Source: Haloplanus sp. XH21
GTDB lineage: Archaea; Halobacteriota; Halobacteria; Halobacteriales; Haloferacaceae
Length of the DNA: 64,000 nt
Direction: 5' to 3'
NCBI RefSeq assembly: GCF_023276355.1
Contig: NZ_JALLPL010000001.1
Coordinates: 1,116,001 to 1,180,000, forward strand
The position numbers and the translations under genes were made by a program. Every line of letters begins with the position of its first letter. Positions within the stretch are counted from its first letter, which is position 1. This document shows, piece after piece, positions 1-9,900 of this stretch. Below the pieces are notes generated by a model. That model ran no database searches, had not been told where the DNA came from, and was given only the letters and a program-made list of their open reading frames with translations.

Positions 1-666
1 TGGTCCGACCAGCGACTCGGCTACAACAACCGCGCGCGCTATCTCCACGAGGCCGCCGGACAGATCGTCGACGAGTTCGACGGCGAGTTCCCGCGGACGC
101 CCGACGGCCTCCAGTCGCTGATGGGTGTCGGTCCCTACACCGCCAACGCCGTCGCGAGTTTCGCGTTCAACGCCGGCGACGCCGTCGTCGACACCAACGT
201 CAAGCGCGTCCTCCACCGCGCCTTCTCCGTTCCGGACGACGACGCCGCCTTCGAACGCGCCGCCAGCGAACTCATGCCGGCGGGTGACTCACGGGTCTGG
301 AACAACGCCATCATGGAACTCGGTGGCGTCGCCTGCGAGCAGGTGCCGCGCTGTGACGAGGCGGGGTGTCCGTGGCGAACCTGGTGTGACGCCTACGAGA
401 CGGGGGATTTCACCGCGCCCGACGTGCCGACCCAGCCCGCCTTCGAAGGGAGTCGCCGACAGATGCGCGGCCGCGTGATATCGGCGCTCAAAGAGTACGA
501 CGAACTCGCGCTCGACGAACTCGGGCCGCGCGTCCGCGTCGACTACACACCGGACGGCGAGTACGGTCGGGAGTGGCTCCGTGGACTGCTGTCGGACCTG
601 GCCGACGACGGGTTGGTCGAACTCGCGGACGGCGACGACGCCACCGTCGCACGGCTTCGAGCGTAG
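1..666 (+). CDS. mutY: A/G-specific adenine glycosylase MutY, 5' end cut off by the window
   Basis: Base-excision repair enzyme that removes adenine mispaired with 8-oxoguanine or G. The reading frame is open from base 1, so the N-terminus, including the catalytic Glu of the family, lies outside the window. Visible are the helix-hairpin-helix loop (LMGVGPYTANAVAS, about residues 40-53), the catalytic Asp in VVDTNVKRV (residue 64) and four cysteines for a [4Fe-4S] cluster at residues 112, 118, 123 and 129. Their spacing is C-x5-C-x4-C-x5-C, not the usual C-x6-C-x2-C-x5-C. The C-terminal 70 residues look like a small winged helix rather than the NUDIX-like domain of bacterial MutY. Identity is firm; the cluster and tail are unusual. 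Confidence 0.9.
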   Translation, partial: WSDQRLGYNNRARYLHEAAGQIVDEFDGEFPRTPDGLQSLMGVGPYTANAVASFAFNAGDAVVDTNVKRVLHRAFSVPDDDAAFERAASELMPAGDSRVWNNAIMELGGVACEQVPRCDEAGCPWRTWCDAYETGDFTAPDVPTQPAFEGSRRQMRGRVISALKEYDELALDELGPRVRVDYTPDGEYGREWLRGLLSDLADDGLVELADGDDATVARLRA

Positions 667-782
667 GGCACGCGTTCGATGCTTCCTTCCACCCGCAGTA
701 GGCCGGTCGTGGCAGGCTCTGTCGTACGGATTTTCGTGTCACGATCGTCGGGGAAGTCAGCTGTCGGCGAAAAACACGCGAA

Positions 783-789
783 TAATTAT
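783..789 (+). promoter_or_regulatory. TATA-like promoter of the FabG/PhaB-like gene
   Basis: The AT-rich stretch TAATTAT stands 26-32 bases before the ATG at 815 in otherwise GC-rich DNA. That is the spacing expected for a haloarchaeal TATA box with a very short or absent 5' leader. The position supports choosing 815 as the start. Confidence 0.55.
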
Positions 790-814
790 CAGGGAATACG
801 TTCATGGGGAAGAC

Positions 815-1597
815 ATGTCCGAAACGACACGGCGACTGGATCCGCTGGATCCACGCCCGCTCGATGGCCGGACCTGCGTCGTCACGGGCGCGTCGCGGGG
901 GATCGGCCGGTCGATCGCCTACGAGTTGGCGCGGTGTGGTGGTGACGTGGCCATCAACTACCGCAGTTCCGCCGCCGAGGCCCGCGACGTCAAGGAGGTC
1001 ATTGAGGAGAATGACGAGACGGCGATGTGTGCCCAGGCGGATGTCTCGGACCCCGACGAGGTCGAACGGATGGCTGCCGAAGTGCACGAGGAACTCGGCT
1101 CCGTCGACGTGCTCGTCAACAACGCCGGCATCACCATCGACCGGCGGTTCGAGGAAATGAGTCACGAGGACTGGCAACAGGTCATCGATGTCAACCTCGG
1201 CGGGACGTTCAACTGCACCAAGGCTTTCTTCGAAGACATCCAGTCGGCCGAGGAGGGCCGTCTGATCAACATCTCCAGCGTGGTCGGCCAGCAGGGCAAC
1301 TACGGCCAGGCGAACTACGCCACTTCGAAGGGTGGGCTGTTCGCGTTCACGCGGACGCTCGCGCTCGAACTCGCGAGCACGGGCTCGACGGCGAACTGCG
1401 TCGCGCCCGGGTTCGTGAAGACGGACATGCTCGAGAAGGTGCCCGAGCGCGTCCAGGAGAAGATCCGCGCTCGGATCCCGCTGGATCGCTTCGCCGACAC
1501 CCAGGATATCGTCGGCATGATCCGGTTTCTGGCGAGCGACGACGCGAGCTACATGACCGGCCAGGTGCTCGGCGTCAACGGCGGTCTGGAGTGGTAG
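815..1597 (+). CDS. FabG/PhaB-type 3-oxoacyl (acetoacetyl-CoA) reductase
   Basis: Classical short-chain dehydrogenase of 260 residues. It has the cofactor motif TGASRGIGR (residues 24-32), the NNAG motif near 105, catalytic Ser155 and the YATSK active site (Tyr168, Lys172). The GQQGNYGQANYATSK surroundings and C-terminal TGQVLGVNGG are typical of NADPH-dependent 3-ketoacyl reductases. Haloarchaea lack ordinary fatty-acid synthesis, and such enzymes often serve polyhydroxyalkanoate synthesis as PhaB. No phaC or phaE is in view, so the substrate is open. A longer frame extends upstream, but the ATG at 815 with its TATA-like box is preferred. Confidence 0.8.
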   Translation: MSETTRRLDPLDPRPLDGRTCVVTGASRGIGRSIAYELARCGGDVAINYRSSAAEARDVKEVIEENDETAMCAQADVSDPDEVERMAAEVHEELGSVDVLVNNAGITIDRRFEEMSHEDWQQVIDVNLGGTFNCTKAFFEDIQSAEEGRLINISSVVGQQGNYGQANYATSKGGLFAFTRTLALELASTGSTANCVAPGFVKTDMLEKVPERVQEKIRARIPLDRFADTQDIVGMIRFLASDDASYMTGQVLGVNGGLEW

Positions 1598-1642
1598 GCC
1601 GCTGCCCCCGGACTCTTTGACGCTGGGGCCGTACGCCGGGGT

Positions 1643-2209
1643 ATGGTCACCGTCGTCGCGATTCCGGGCAGTCTTCGGGAACACAGTTACACCCGTCTCG
1701 CGCTCGGACACGCTCTTGACGGCGCCAGGGACGCCGGCGCCGACGCCGAGTTGCTCGACCTCCGACGGTTCGATCTGCAGCCGTTGAACCCCGATGTCGA
1801 CGATCAGGGCGACAGTGCGGCGTTCGCGCGGCGGGTCCGTGCGGCCGACGCGGTGTTGCTCGGCACGCCGATGTATCACGGGTCGTACTCCGGCGTGCTG
1901 AAAAACGCCCTCGACCACTGCGGGTTCGACGAGTTCGAGGGCAAGACCGTCGGCCTGCTCGGCGTCGCGGGCGGCGCCTTCCCCATCACGGCGCTCGAAC
2001 ACCTGCGATCGGTGTGTCGCGCCCTCGACGCGTGGGTGTTGCCCCACCAGGCGGCCGTCCCCCGCGCGTCGTCGGCGTTCGAGGACGGCGCGTTCGTCGA
2101 CGACGACCTGGCGAGTCGGGTCGACACGCTGGGGCGGCGCGTCGTCGAATACGCCCGTATCGAACCCGACCCGTCGACCTTCGAGAGCGACCAGAACGTG
2201 GGCGGGTAG
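1643..2209 (+). CDS. NADPH-dependent FMN reductase family protein
   Basis: A 188-residue flavodoxin-fold protein. The N-terminal IPGSLREHSYTRLAL is the phosphate-binding loop of the SsuE/ArsH-like FMN reductases, and GTPMYHGSYSGVLKNALD (about residues 74-91) is the family's second flavin-contact signature. It probably reduces FMN or quinones in the cytoplasm using NAD(P)H. The gene starts 45 bases after the preceding reductase, and both could be co-transcribed. The substrate cannot be read from sequence. Confidence 0.82.
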   Translation: MVTVVAIPGSLREHSYTRLALGHALDGARDAGADAELLDLRRFDLQPLNPDVDDQGDSAAFARRVRAADAVLLGTPMYHGSYSGVLKNALDHCGFDEFEGKTVGLLGVAGGAFPITALEHLRSVCRALDAWVLPHQAAVPRASSAFEDGAFVDDDLASRVDTLGRRVVEYARIEPDPSTFESDQNVGG

Positions 2210-2288
2210 TCGCCGGTATCCGTGCGCTCCGTTCCACACGCTCCGATAGACCAGAATCCATTTGCCTGCCGCCACCGCACACCCTCTC

Positions 2289-2882
2289 GTGACGACGTGG
2301 GTCGAGAACCCCCGCGGCGGTCGTGACCGCGGACTGCGCGGCATCGTTCGGGCGTGGGCCGAGGTGCTGGGTCGCCCCAGGCGATTCTTCCGTCACGGCG
2401 TCGCGCCGGGCGATCAGGCGCCGGGCCTCGTGTTCGCCGTCGCGATGGCCGTCATCTACGCCGCCTCGCTATCCGTTCTCGATCCGTCGCGGTTCCCGGC
2501 CGGCGGGCCGCTCCGTGCCGCGGTCACCGTCCTGCTCGTCGGCGTCCTCGTCGCGCCCGCGGTGCTCCACCTGCTCGCGGCGCTTCAGACGCTCCTGTTG
2601 ATGGCGGTCGTCCGTGACCGTGCCGGCGTGAGCGAGACGGTCCAGGTCATTGCGTACGCGACGGCGCCCGCCCCGTTCGCGGCGATTCCGATTCCCGAGG
2701 TTCGGGTCGCGTGCTGTCTGTACGGGGCGACGTTGCTCGTCGTCGGTCTCGGCGTCGTCCACGACACGACGCGACTCCGGGCGTTCGTCGCCGGGACGGT
2801 CCCCGCCGTCCTCCTGTTCGGCGTCGGGTTCGGTGGGAGCGACGCCCTGGTCGACCTGCTTTTGTCGTGGTATATCATCTGA
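2289..2882 (+). CDS. Yip1-family multi-pass membrane protein
   Basis: About 197 residues with a short cytoplasmic N-terminus (TTWVENPRGG, then RPRRFFRHGVAPGDQ) and about five hydrophobic segments. The RPRRFF...GVAPGDQAPGL opening is characteristic of haloarchaeal Yip1-domain proteins, whose function is unknown. The start is taken as GTG at 2289, giving TTWVENP at the N-terminus. An in-frame codon at 2262 would add nine residues of low-complexity character. It lies between unrelated genes with its own upstream gap. Confidence 0.7.
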   Translation: MTTWVENPRGGRDRGLRGIVRAWAEVLGRPRRFFRHGVAPGDQAPGLVFAVAMAVIYAASLSVLDPSRFPAGGPLRAAVTVLLVGVLVAPAVLHLLAALQTLLLMAVVRDRAGVSETVQVIAYATAPAPFAAIPIPEVRVACCLYGATLLVVGLGVVHDTTRLRAFVAGTVPAVLLFGVGFGGSDALVDLLLSWYII

Positions 2883-2939
2883 ATCGGCTGTCAGGGCATT
2901 TCGACAATCGTTTTAGGGTGTAGCTGTTCGATTCCGCTA

Positions 2940-5030
2940 ATGGATTGGATCACCCACGAAGAGGACGTTTGGTTTGATTTCCGCGGCTCCACCACCGATC
3001 AACTGGTCTCGGGCCGCTACTACAAGGGGACGGTCGACGGCTTCGCCGACTTCGGCGTCTTCGTCGACCTCTCTCCTGGTGTCACCGGACTGTTGCATCG
3101 GAGCGAACTCGACCGCCGGCTCGAGAGTCTCGGCTGGGACCCCGGCGAGACCGTGTTCGTGCAGGTGAAAAACGTCCGCGACAACGGTAACGTCGACCTC
3201 GCGTGGTCGAAGCGGCAGTCGGAACGCGAGTTCCGCGGGGCGAAAGTTCACGACCCCGAGGGCGAGGCCGACGGCGAGCAGATCGAGATGGGCGCCGAGG
3301 AGGCGACGGAGTCGCCCGCGCCCGTCCGACAGACGCCGACCGCGTCCAGCGGCGAGGAACTGAACGGTGCTGCGGAGACGACCGAGGAAGCCGAAACCCC
3401 GTCCTCGTCCCCGTCCCCGTCCGAAGCCGACGACGTGACGGACGAGATCGCAGAAGCGACGGAGACGGACTCACCCGACGACCCCGAAACGGTCGACCCG
3501 GAGACGGCCGTCGACGCCGCCGAGCTGGAACGCGTCGATGTCGACGCCCTCGACGACCACGTCGGCGACGACGTGCGCCTCGAAGGCGAGATCGTCGGCG
3601 TCCGACAGACGAGCGGTCCGACGGTGTTCGAACTCCGCGACAGCACGGGTGCCGTCGACTGCGCGGCGTTCGTCGAGGCGGGCGTCCGCGCCTACCCCGA
3701 TGTCGAAGTCGGAAGCGTCGTCCGCCTCGCCGGCGAGGTCGAACTCCGCTACGACGAACTGCAGGTCGAAACCGAGTCGCTCACGATTCTGGAGGGCGAG
3801 GAGGCCGCAGCCGTCGAACAGCGCCTGGCCGACGCGCTGACGGCGGAGGCCCGACCGGACGACGTCGTCTCACTGGCCGATCACGACGCCATCGACGCGG
3901 TGGCCGGCGACCTGCTCGACGCGGCGGAGACCATCCGCCGGGCCGTGCTCGAATCCCGTCCCATCGTCGTTCGCCACGCCGCGACGGCGGATGGCTACGT
4001 CGCCGGCGCCGCCGTCGAGCGCGCCGTCCTGCCGCTGATCCGGTCGGAACACGCCGCCGCCGACGCCGAGTACCATTTCTTCACGCGCCGTCCGCTCGAG
4101 GAGTCCGTCTACGACATGGACGACGCGACCAAGGACGTGACGCGGATGCTCCAGGACCGCGACCGACACGACGAGAAGCTCCCGCTGGTCCTGCTCGTCG
4201 GCACCGGCAGCACGGTCGAATCCAGCGACGGCCTGGGCCTGCTCGGCATCTACGGCGCCAGCCGCGTCGTCGTCGACGCCGAGGTGGCCGACGCCGCAAT
4301 CGCCGACGACTGCGAAGCCATCGTCAACCCGAGTCTGGCCGGCGCCGACGCCGCCGACCTCTCGACGGGTGCGATGGCGACCACGCTCGCGGCGACGGTC
4401 AACGCCGACGTGCGCGACGACCTCGCGCACCTGCCTGCCGTCTCCTACTGGAGCGACACGCCCCAGGCGTACGGCGATCTCGCCGCCGACGCGGGCTTCG
4501 ACGCCGACCGCACGCGCGAACTTCGCGAGGCCATCGCGCTGGAGGCCTACTACCAGTCCTACGAGGAGAAACGCGAACTCATCACGGACCTCCTGTTCGA
4601 CGCCACGAGCGGCCTGGCCGGACACATCAGCGAGCAGTTCCGCCAGAAACTCGACGACGAGATCGAGACGGCGACGGCCAACCTGGACCGGAACGAGGAG
4701 GACGGCGTCGTCGTCGACCACCTCGACACCGACGCCTACACCCACCGCTTCGACTTCCCGCCCAAGAGCCTCCTACTCGACGAACTGCACCGCCGACGCC
4801 GCCCCGAGGATGACAGCTACCTGACCGTCGGCGTCGCTACAGACGAACTCTACCTGCGCAGTAGCGGCGACCTGGACCTCCGGGGCGTCGCGAGCGACGC
4901 TGCCGAGGCGGTCTCCGACGCCGGTATCACGGCCGCGAGCATCCGTGACGGCCGCATCGAGTTCCTTTCGGGCCGTCGCGACGCCGCCGTCGACGCCATC
5001 GTCGACGCCGCTGTCGACCGCATCGCCTGA
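2940..5030 (+). CDS. RecJ/Cdc45-like DHH-superfamily protein with S1 and OB-fold domains
   Basis: A 696-residue protein. Residues about 22-85 form an S1 RNA-binding domain (GRYYKGTVDGFADFGVFVDL). An acidic low-complexity linker follows to about 200. Residues 205-285 form an OB-fold nucleic-acid-binding domain (VRLEGEIVGVRQTSGPTVFELRD), and the rest matches the archaeal RecJ-like DHH phosphoesterase fold. The metal-binding motifs are eroded. Motif I reads RHAATADGY (about 343-351) without the usual first Asp. The DHH position reads VVDAEVAD (about 441-448), and the C-terminal GGGH is absent. The fold suggests a RecJ or GINS-associated Cdc45-like role; nuclease activity is doubtful. Confidence 0.78.
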   Translation: MDWITHEEDVWFDFRGSTTDQLVSGRYYKGTVDGFADFGVFVDLSPGVTGLLHRSELDRRLESLGWDPGETVFVQVKNVRDNGNVDLAWSKRQSEREFRGAKVHDPEGEADGEQIEMGAEEATESPAPVRQTPTASSGEELNGAAETTEEAETPSSSPSPSEADDVTDEIAEATETDSPDDPETVDPETAVDAAELERVDVDALDDHVGDDVRLEGEIVGVRQTSGPTVFELRDSTGAVDCAAFVEAGVRAYPDVEVGSVVRLAGEVELRYDELQVETESLTILEGEEAAAVEQRLADALTAEARPDDVVSLADHDAIDAVAGDLLDAAETIRRAVLESRPIVVRHAATADGYVAGAAVERAVLPLIRSEHAAADAEYHFFTRRPLEESVYDMDDATKDVTRMLQDRDRHDEKLPLVLLVGTGSTVESSDGLGLLGIYGASRVVVDAEVADAAIADDCEAIVNPSLAGADAADLSTGAMATTLAATVNADVRDDLAHLPAVSYWSDTPQAYGDLAADAGFDADRTRELREAIALEAYYQSYEEKRELITDLLFDATSGLAGHISEQFRQKLDDEIETATANLDRNEEDGVVVDHLDTDAYTHRFDFPPKSLLLDELHRRRRPEDDSYLTVGVATDELYLRSSGDLDLRGVASDAAEAVSDAGITAASIRDGRIEFLSGRRDAAVDAIVDAAVDRIA

Positions 5031-5087
5031 TCTTCGGACCCCCCGGAGCGACACCCTTAACCCCGCGAATCGACGACACGAGGACGA

Positions 5088-6776
5088 ATGACTAGCGCCG
5101 GCAACGCCGCGAGCGCGGACGCCGAGTCGGGCGAGAGTGAGGCGTTCGAGCGCGTCTGTGCGGCCCTCGTCGACCGCATCCTCGACGGCGAGGTGGACCG
5201 CGACGACCTGGAGTCGGCGAAACTCGACGCCTGCTCGGAGCACGGCGCGGCGAAGGTGCCGAAAAACGCCCACATCCTCCAGCGCGCCCCCGACGAGCGG
5301 CGCGACGAGGTGCAGGAGGTCGTCCAGCGCAAGCCCGTTCGGACAGCCTCCGGCGTCTCCCCCGTCGCCATCATGACGTCGCCGAACATGTGCCCGCACG
5401 GGAAATGCCTCTACTGTCCCGGCGGCCCGGCCTCCGAGTTCGACAGCGCCCAGAGTTACACGGGCCACGAACCCGCCGCGGCCCGGGGCGAGCAGAACGA
5501 CTACGACCCCTACGGGCAGGTGACGCTCCGTCTGGAACAGCTCCGCCACATTGGCCACCCCGTCGACAAGGTGGAGCTCATCCTGATGGGCGGGACGATG
5601 ACCGCCCGGAGCCACGACTATCAGGAGTGGTTCGTCAAGCGGGCGCTCCAGGCCCTCAACGAATACGACACCGATTCGACGCCGGACCCGGCCGAGGGGC
5701 GGAGTTTCGCCCCGGACGAGGTTCCGGAGTTCGAATATCTTGAAGACGTCATCGCCGAAAACGAGACGGCGGACATCCGGAACATCGGCACGACGTTCGA
5801 GACCAAACCCGACTGGTGCGACCCCGAACAGATCGACCGGATGCTCGACCTCGGCGGGACGAAAGTCGAAGTCGGCGTCCAGACCACCTACGAGCGCATC
5901 AATCGCGAGATGCACCGCGGCCACGGCGTGCAGGCCTCTATCGACGCCAACCGCCGCCTGCGCGACGCCGCGTTCAAGGTCGGCTTCCACATGATGCCCG
6001 GCCAACCGGGCATGACCGAGGAGATGTGTCTCGAGGACTTCCGCCAGCTGTTCGAGGATCCCCGCTGGCGGCCCGACTACCTCAAAATCTACCCGACGCT
6101 CGTCGTCCGCGGCACCCGCATCTACGACCGCTGGCGCCGCGACGAGTTCGACCCCCTGAACAACGACCAGGCGGCCGACCTGGTGGCGGAGGTGATGGAC
6201 CTGATTCCGAAGTACACGCGCCTCCAGCGAGTGCAACGCGACATCCCCGCCGACCACATCGACGCCGGCGTCTGGAAGTCGAACCTCCGGCAACTGGCCG
6301 AACAGCGCGCGGCAGAGCGGGGGATCACGCCCCGCGACATCCGCGCCCGCGAGGTGGGGCACAACGACGCCGACCCGGACCCCGGCCGGGTCGAACTCGA
6401 TGTCATGACCTACGAGGCCGGCGGCGGCACGGAACATTTCATCAGTTTCGAGGACCCCGTCGCCGACCTGCTCATCGGCTTTTGTCGCCTGCGCTTCCCG
6501 AACGACCCCGTGCGGCGCGAACTCGACAACGCCGCGCTGGTGCGCGAACTCCACGTCTACGGGAGCGAGGCGGGCATCCGCGAGGAGACGGAGGGCGACG
6601 GCGACTGGCAACACAAGGGCTACGGTCGGCGCCTCCTCGAACGCGCCGAGGAACTCGCCGCCGACGCCGGCTACGACAAGGTGAGCGTCATCAGCGGCAT
6701 CGGCGTCCGCCAGTATTACCGCGAGAAACTCGGGTATTATCAGGACGGGCCGTACGTCTCGAAGCGACTGACGTAG
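5088..6776 (+). CDS. elp3: tRNA uridine(34) 5-carboxymethyl-synthase Elp3
   Basis: 562 residues. A radical-SAM domain carries the cluster motif C-P-H-G-K-C-L-Y-C (Cys102, Cys107, Cys110), followed by LMGGTMTARSHDYQEW. A C-terminal GNAT acetyltransferase domain spans about residues 420-562, with ELHVYGSE and KGYGRRLLERAEELA. Elp3 makes the cm5 modification at the wobble uridine of tRNA using SAM and acetyl-CoA. Archaeal Elp3 acts alone, without the other Elongator subunits, and none are nearby. The length is normal for the family. The ATG at 5088 follows an AT-rich CCTTAACC box by about 30 bases. Confidence 0.95.
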   Translation: MTSAGNAASADAESGESEAFERVCAALVDRILDGEVDRDDLESAKLDACSEHGAAKVPKNAHILQRAPDERRDEVQEVVQRKPVRTASGVSPVAIMTSPNMCPHGKCLYCPGGPASEFDSAQSYTGHEPAAARGEQNDYDPYGQVTLRLEQLRHIGHPVDKVELILMGGTMTARSHDYQEWFVKRALQALNEYDTDSTPDPAEGRSFAPDEVPEFEYLEDVIAENETADIRNIGTTFETKPDWCDPEQIDRMLDLGGTKVEVGVQTTYERINREMHRGHGVQASIDANRRLRDAAFKVGFHMMPGQPGMTEEMCLEDFRQLFEDPRWRPDYLKIYPTLVVRGTRIYDRWRRDEFDPLNNDQAADLVAEVMDLIPKYTRLQRVQRDIPADHIDAGVWKSNLRQLAEQRAAERGITPRDIRAREVGHNDADPDPGRVELDVMTYEAGGGTEHFISFEDPVADLLIGFCRLRFPNDPVRRELDNAALVRELHVYGSEAGIREETEGDGDWQHKGYGRRLLERAEELAADAGYDKVSVISGIGVRQYYREKLGYYQDGPYVSKRLT

Positions 6777-6902
6777 GTGTCGCCGCGTTCGTCGCTTTTA
6801 ACATATCGATGCGTCTCCACAGTAACCACGTTCGATGTCTTTGGTTGCTACTCGATGCCGTGGTGGGCGTATAGCTGACTCCGCATTCGCGGAAGATACT
6901 CT

Positions 6903-9900
6903 ATGACTGCGCGACGAACTGCCATCCTCGTCGTGACCGTGGCGTCGCTCGTCCTCGCCAGCCTGGGTTCGCCGCTGGTCGGGCCCGTGGCGGCAGCACA
7001 GGACGAAGCCGCCGTCTACGACGCGCCCGGCGGGGCCCAGATCAGCACGGCCACCGACGGGGAGACGGTGTACATCAACGCGACTGCTGGGACGCTTAAT
7101 GGGACGGAAGAGCAGGTCACGGTGACCAACGGGACCGCGTCCATCACGATTACGATGTACGACACGGGTGCCGGTTCGGACCCGACGGGGAGTGACGGCG
7201 AGTACTGGGGATCGTTCAACCTCTCGGCCACAACGACCGACGACGCGAGCGACACGTTGCTCGTCCAGAAGGGGAGTTCGGCGTCTGCGACCGTCGACCT
7301 AGACGGTGATGGGAACAGTGCCCCGGTGTCGGTGACCGCCGACTACGGGCCGGTGCCGACGGGGGCGACTACGTACGACAACACCACCGACGGCACCGTC
7401 GACAACGTGACCGTCACCTTCGACGAGGCGGTCAAGACATCCTCCGCCTACGCGACGGACAACTTCACCGTCGGCGGCGCAACGGTGTCGGGCATCGCCG
7501 ACAACGACGGCGACGACACGCTCCGTCTCGAACTCAGTTCGGCGACGGCGAACGAGACGGGGCTCACGCCCGATGTGACGGTGTCGCAGAACGCGGTGCA
7601 GGACACGAACGGCAACGCGGGTCCCGCCGGAAGTTCGGTGACCGTCACCGCGAGCGACGGGGCGGCGCCCATCGCGCTGAACGCCTCGTACCGGGACACG
7701 AACGCCGACGGGACGGTCGACCGCGTCGACGTGCGCTACTCGGAGGACGTGTCGGCGTCGTCCTACGTCGATGGCGACTGGTCGATTCCCGTGGACGGAA
7801 CGATCAGTCTCACCAAAGACAGCAGCGGGACCGTCTCGAATAGAGAGGTCCGCATCGACGTCACCGGCACCGCGAACAACACGGGCGGCAGCATCGCACC
7901 GACAGTCGACTACGCGGGGACGAACATCACCGACGGACAGAACGCCGCACCTGCACAGACGCTCACGGTACGGGACAGGGCCGCGCCGACGTTCGTCCAC
8001 GTCGAGACAGCCAACCACGTTCGAGACGGCCTCGTCGACAACCTGACCGTAACGTTCACCGAAGAGGTCGCGTCGGGGTCGGTCGAGGCGGCCGACTTCT
8101 CCATCGGCACGGCCAACAATCTCTCGGGCACCGTCTCGGACGTGAGCAGTGACGGCGGTGGCTACACCGTGGACGTGGTGCTGTCCCACCCGTCTGGCGG
8201 GCAGGCTGACACGGGCGCGACGCCGACGCTCGCGTACGCTTCGGGGTCCGAGGCGGCGATACAGGACGCCGCCGGCAACCGAATGCTCGATACGACGTCC
8301 GCCCCCGCCATCGATAAGGCGTCGCCGTACGCCATCGAAATCTCGATGCTCGACGGCCCGACTGCGGACGGACAGGTCGATAGGATTGAGGTTCTGCACT
8401 CCGAAGACGTGTCGGACAGTTCGCCGACGACGGGCGCCTACTCGCTCAACGGGAGTGACGCCGACGCGGTCACCATCGACCAAGCCTCGGTGAACGGCTC
8501 GTCGGTCATACTCAACGTCACCGCGCCGGCCAACGACACCGGACTCAACCTGACGCTCACGTACCACGCGTTGGGTGGGAGTATCACCGACGGCTCGAAC
8601 CCGGCCATCTACGTCCAAAATCGCTCCGTCAAAGACGCCGCGGCGCCGCTGATGCAGTCGGTGACGACGTTGTCGTTTGGGGGTGGAACCGTGGACTGGC
8701 TGGAAGTGGTGTTCACCGAATCCATCGACGACGGGACGGTCGACGCGCATGATTCCCTCGAAGCGGATGATTTCTCCTTGTCGTCGGGCGTGGTCGACGG
8801 GTTTCAGTCTTCAATCGAGGACGACAACCAAATCCGGATCTCGGTGAGCGGCTCCCCCCCGTACGACACGAGCTTCACGCCCGACGTGACGCTCAAGGGC
8901 GACTCGATTCAGGACCTGGCCACGACGCCGAACAGCAACCCGAAACAGACGCTGACGGCGTCCGACGGCGCACCGCCGGACATCATCGCGGCATCGACGG
9001 CCGACGCCGACGGTGACGGGGCTGTCGACCGCATCGACGTGGCGGTTTCGGAGCCCATCGACGACGGTGCATCGACGCTCGACGCGTCGGCGTTCTCGCT
9101 CTCCGCTGGTTCGGTGGACGGCGTCGATACCGGGACGGCAGACGACGCCATCCTCCAACTGTCCGTCTCCGGCCTGTCGGGAAGTGACGCGACGCCGAAC
9201 GTGACGGCCGCGGCCGGCACGCTCGTCGACCCACTCGGCAACACAATCCCCGAGTCGACGACGTTCACCGGGACGACCAGCGGCGCGGCGCCCGCCGTCG
9301 AACGGGCGACGACGCTCGACCGCGACGGGGACGGGAACGTCGACGCCGCGACGCTCACGTTCACGGGCGCTATCGACGACTCGACGGTCACGCCCGGTGA
9401 CTGGACGCTCGGCGGGGCGGCCGTCGAGGCGGTGAACACCCTATCCGCGGCGGACGACGACACGATCCAACTCCGCATCACGACCGGGGTGTCCGGAACC
9501 GGCCCCGCCGCGGTCACGTATACGCCGGGGTCGACGACCGGACTCGACGGCAGCAGCATCGCGGCGATAACCGACAGCGACGTAGACGAAACCGACGGTG
9601 CGACGCCAGTCATCGGGGACGTGTCGGCTTCGACCGACGATGCGACGCCGTCTCGCGTCGAGATAACGGTCGTCGCTTCGGAGCCGTTGGACGCTGTCAC
9701 CGTCGACCTGAGCGGTCCTGATTCGCAGACAGTATCGAGTTTCACCACCTTGGGGAGCGGACCGTACACGCACACGCTGACCACGACCGTCGACACCAGC
9801 GGGACGTACACGGTATCGCTCCAGCGGGCCGCTGATGCCGCCGGAAACGACGGCGCGGCGGGTCAGCAGGCTACCGTGGCGGTGTCCGTGCCGTCCAGCG

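Noticed and set aside
488-2344. 618-residue open frame on the minus strand
   Set aside because: It lies opposite three well-supported genes and is rich in Arg and Val repeats without any domain. High GC makes such antisense frames open by chance. The same applies to 13394-15913 (+), 4773-6614 (-) and 46603-49014 (+).
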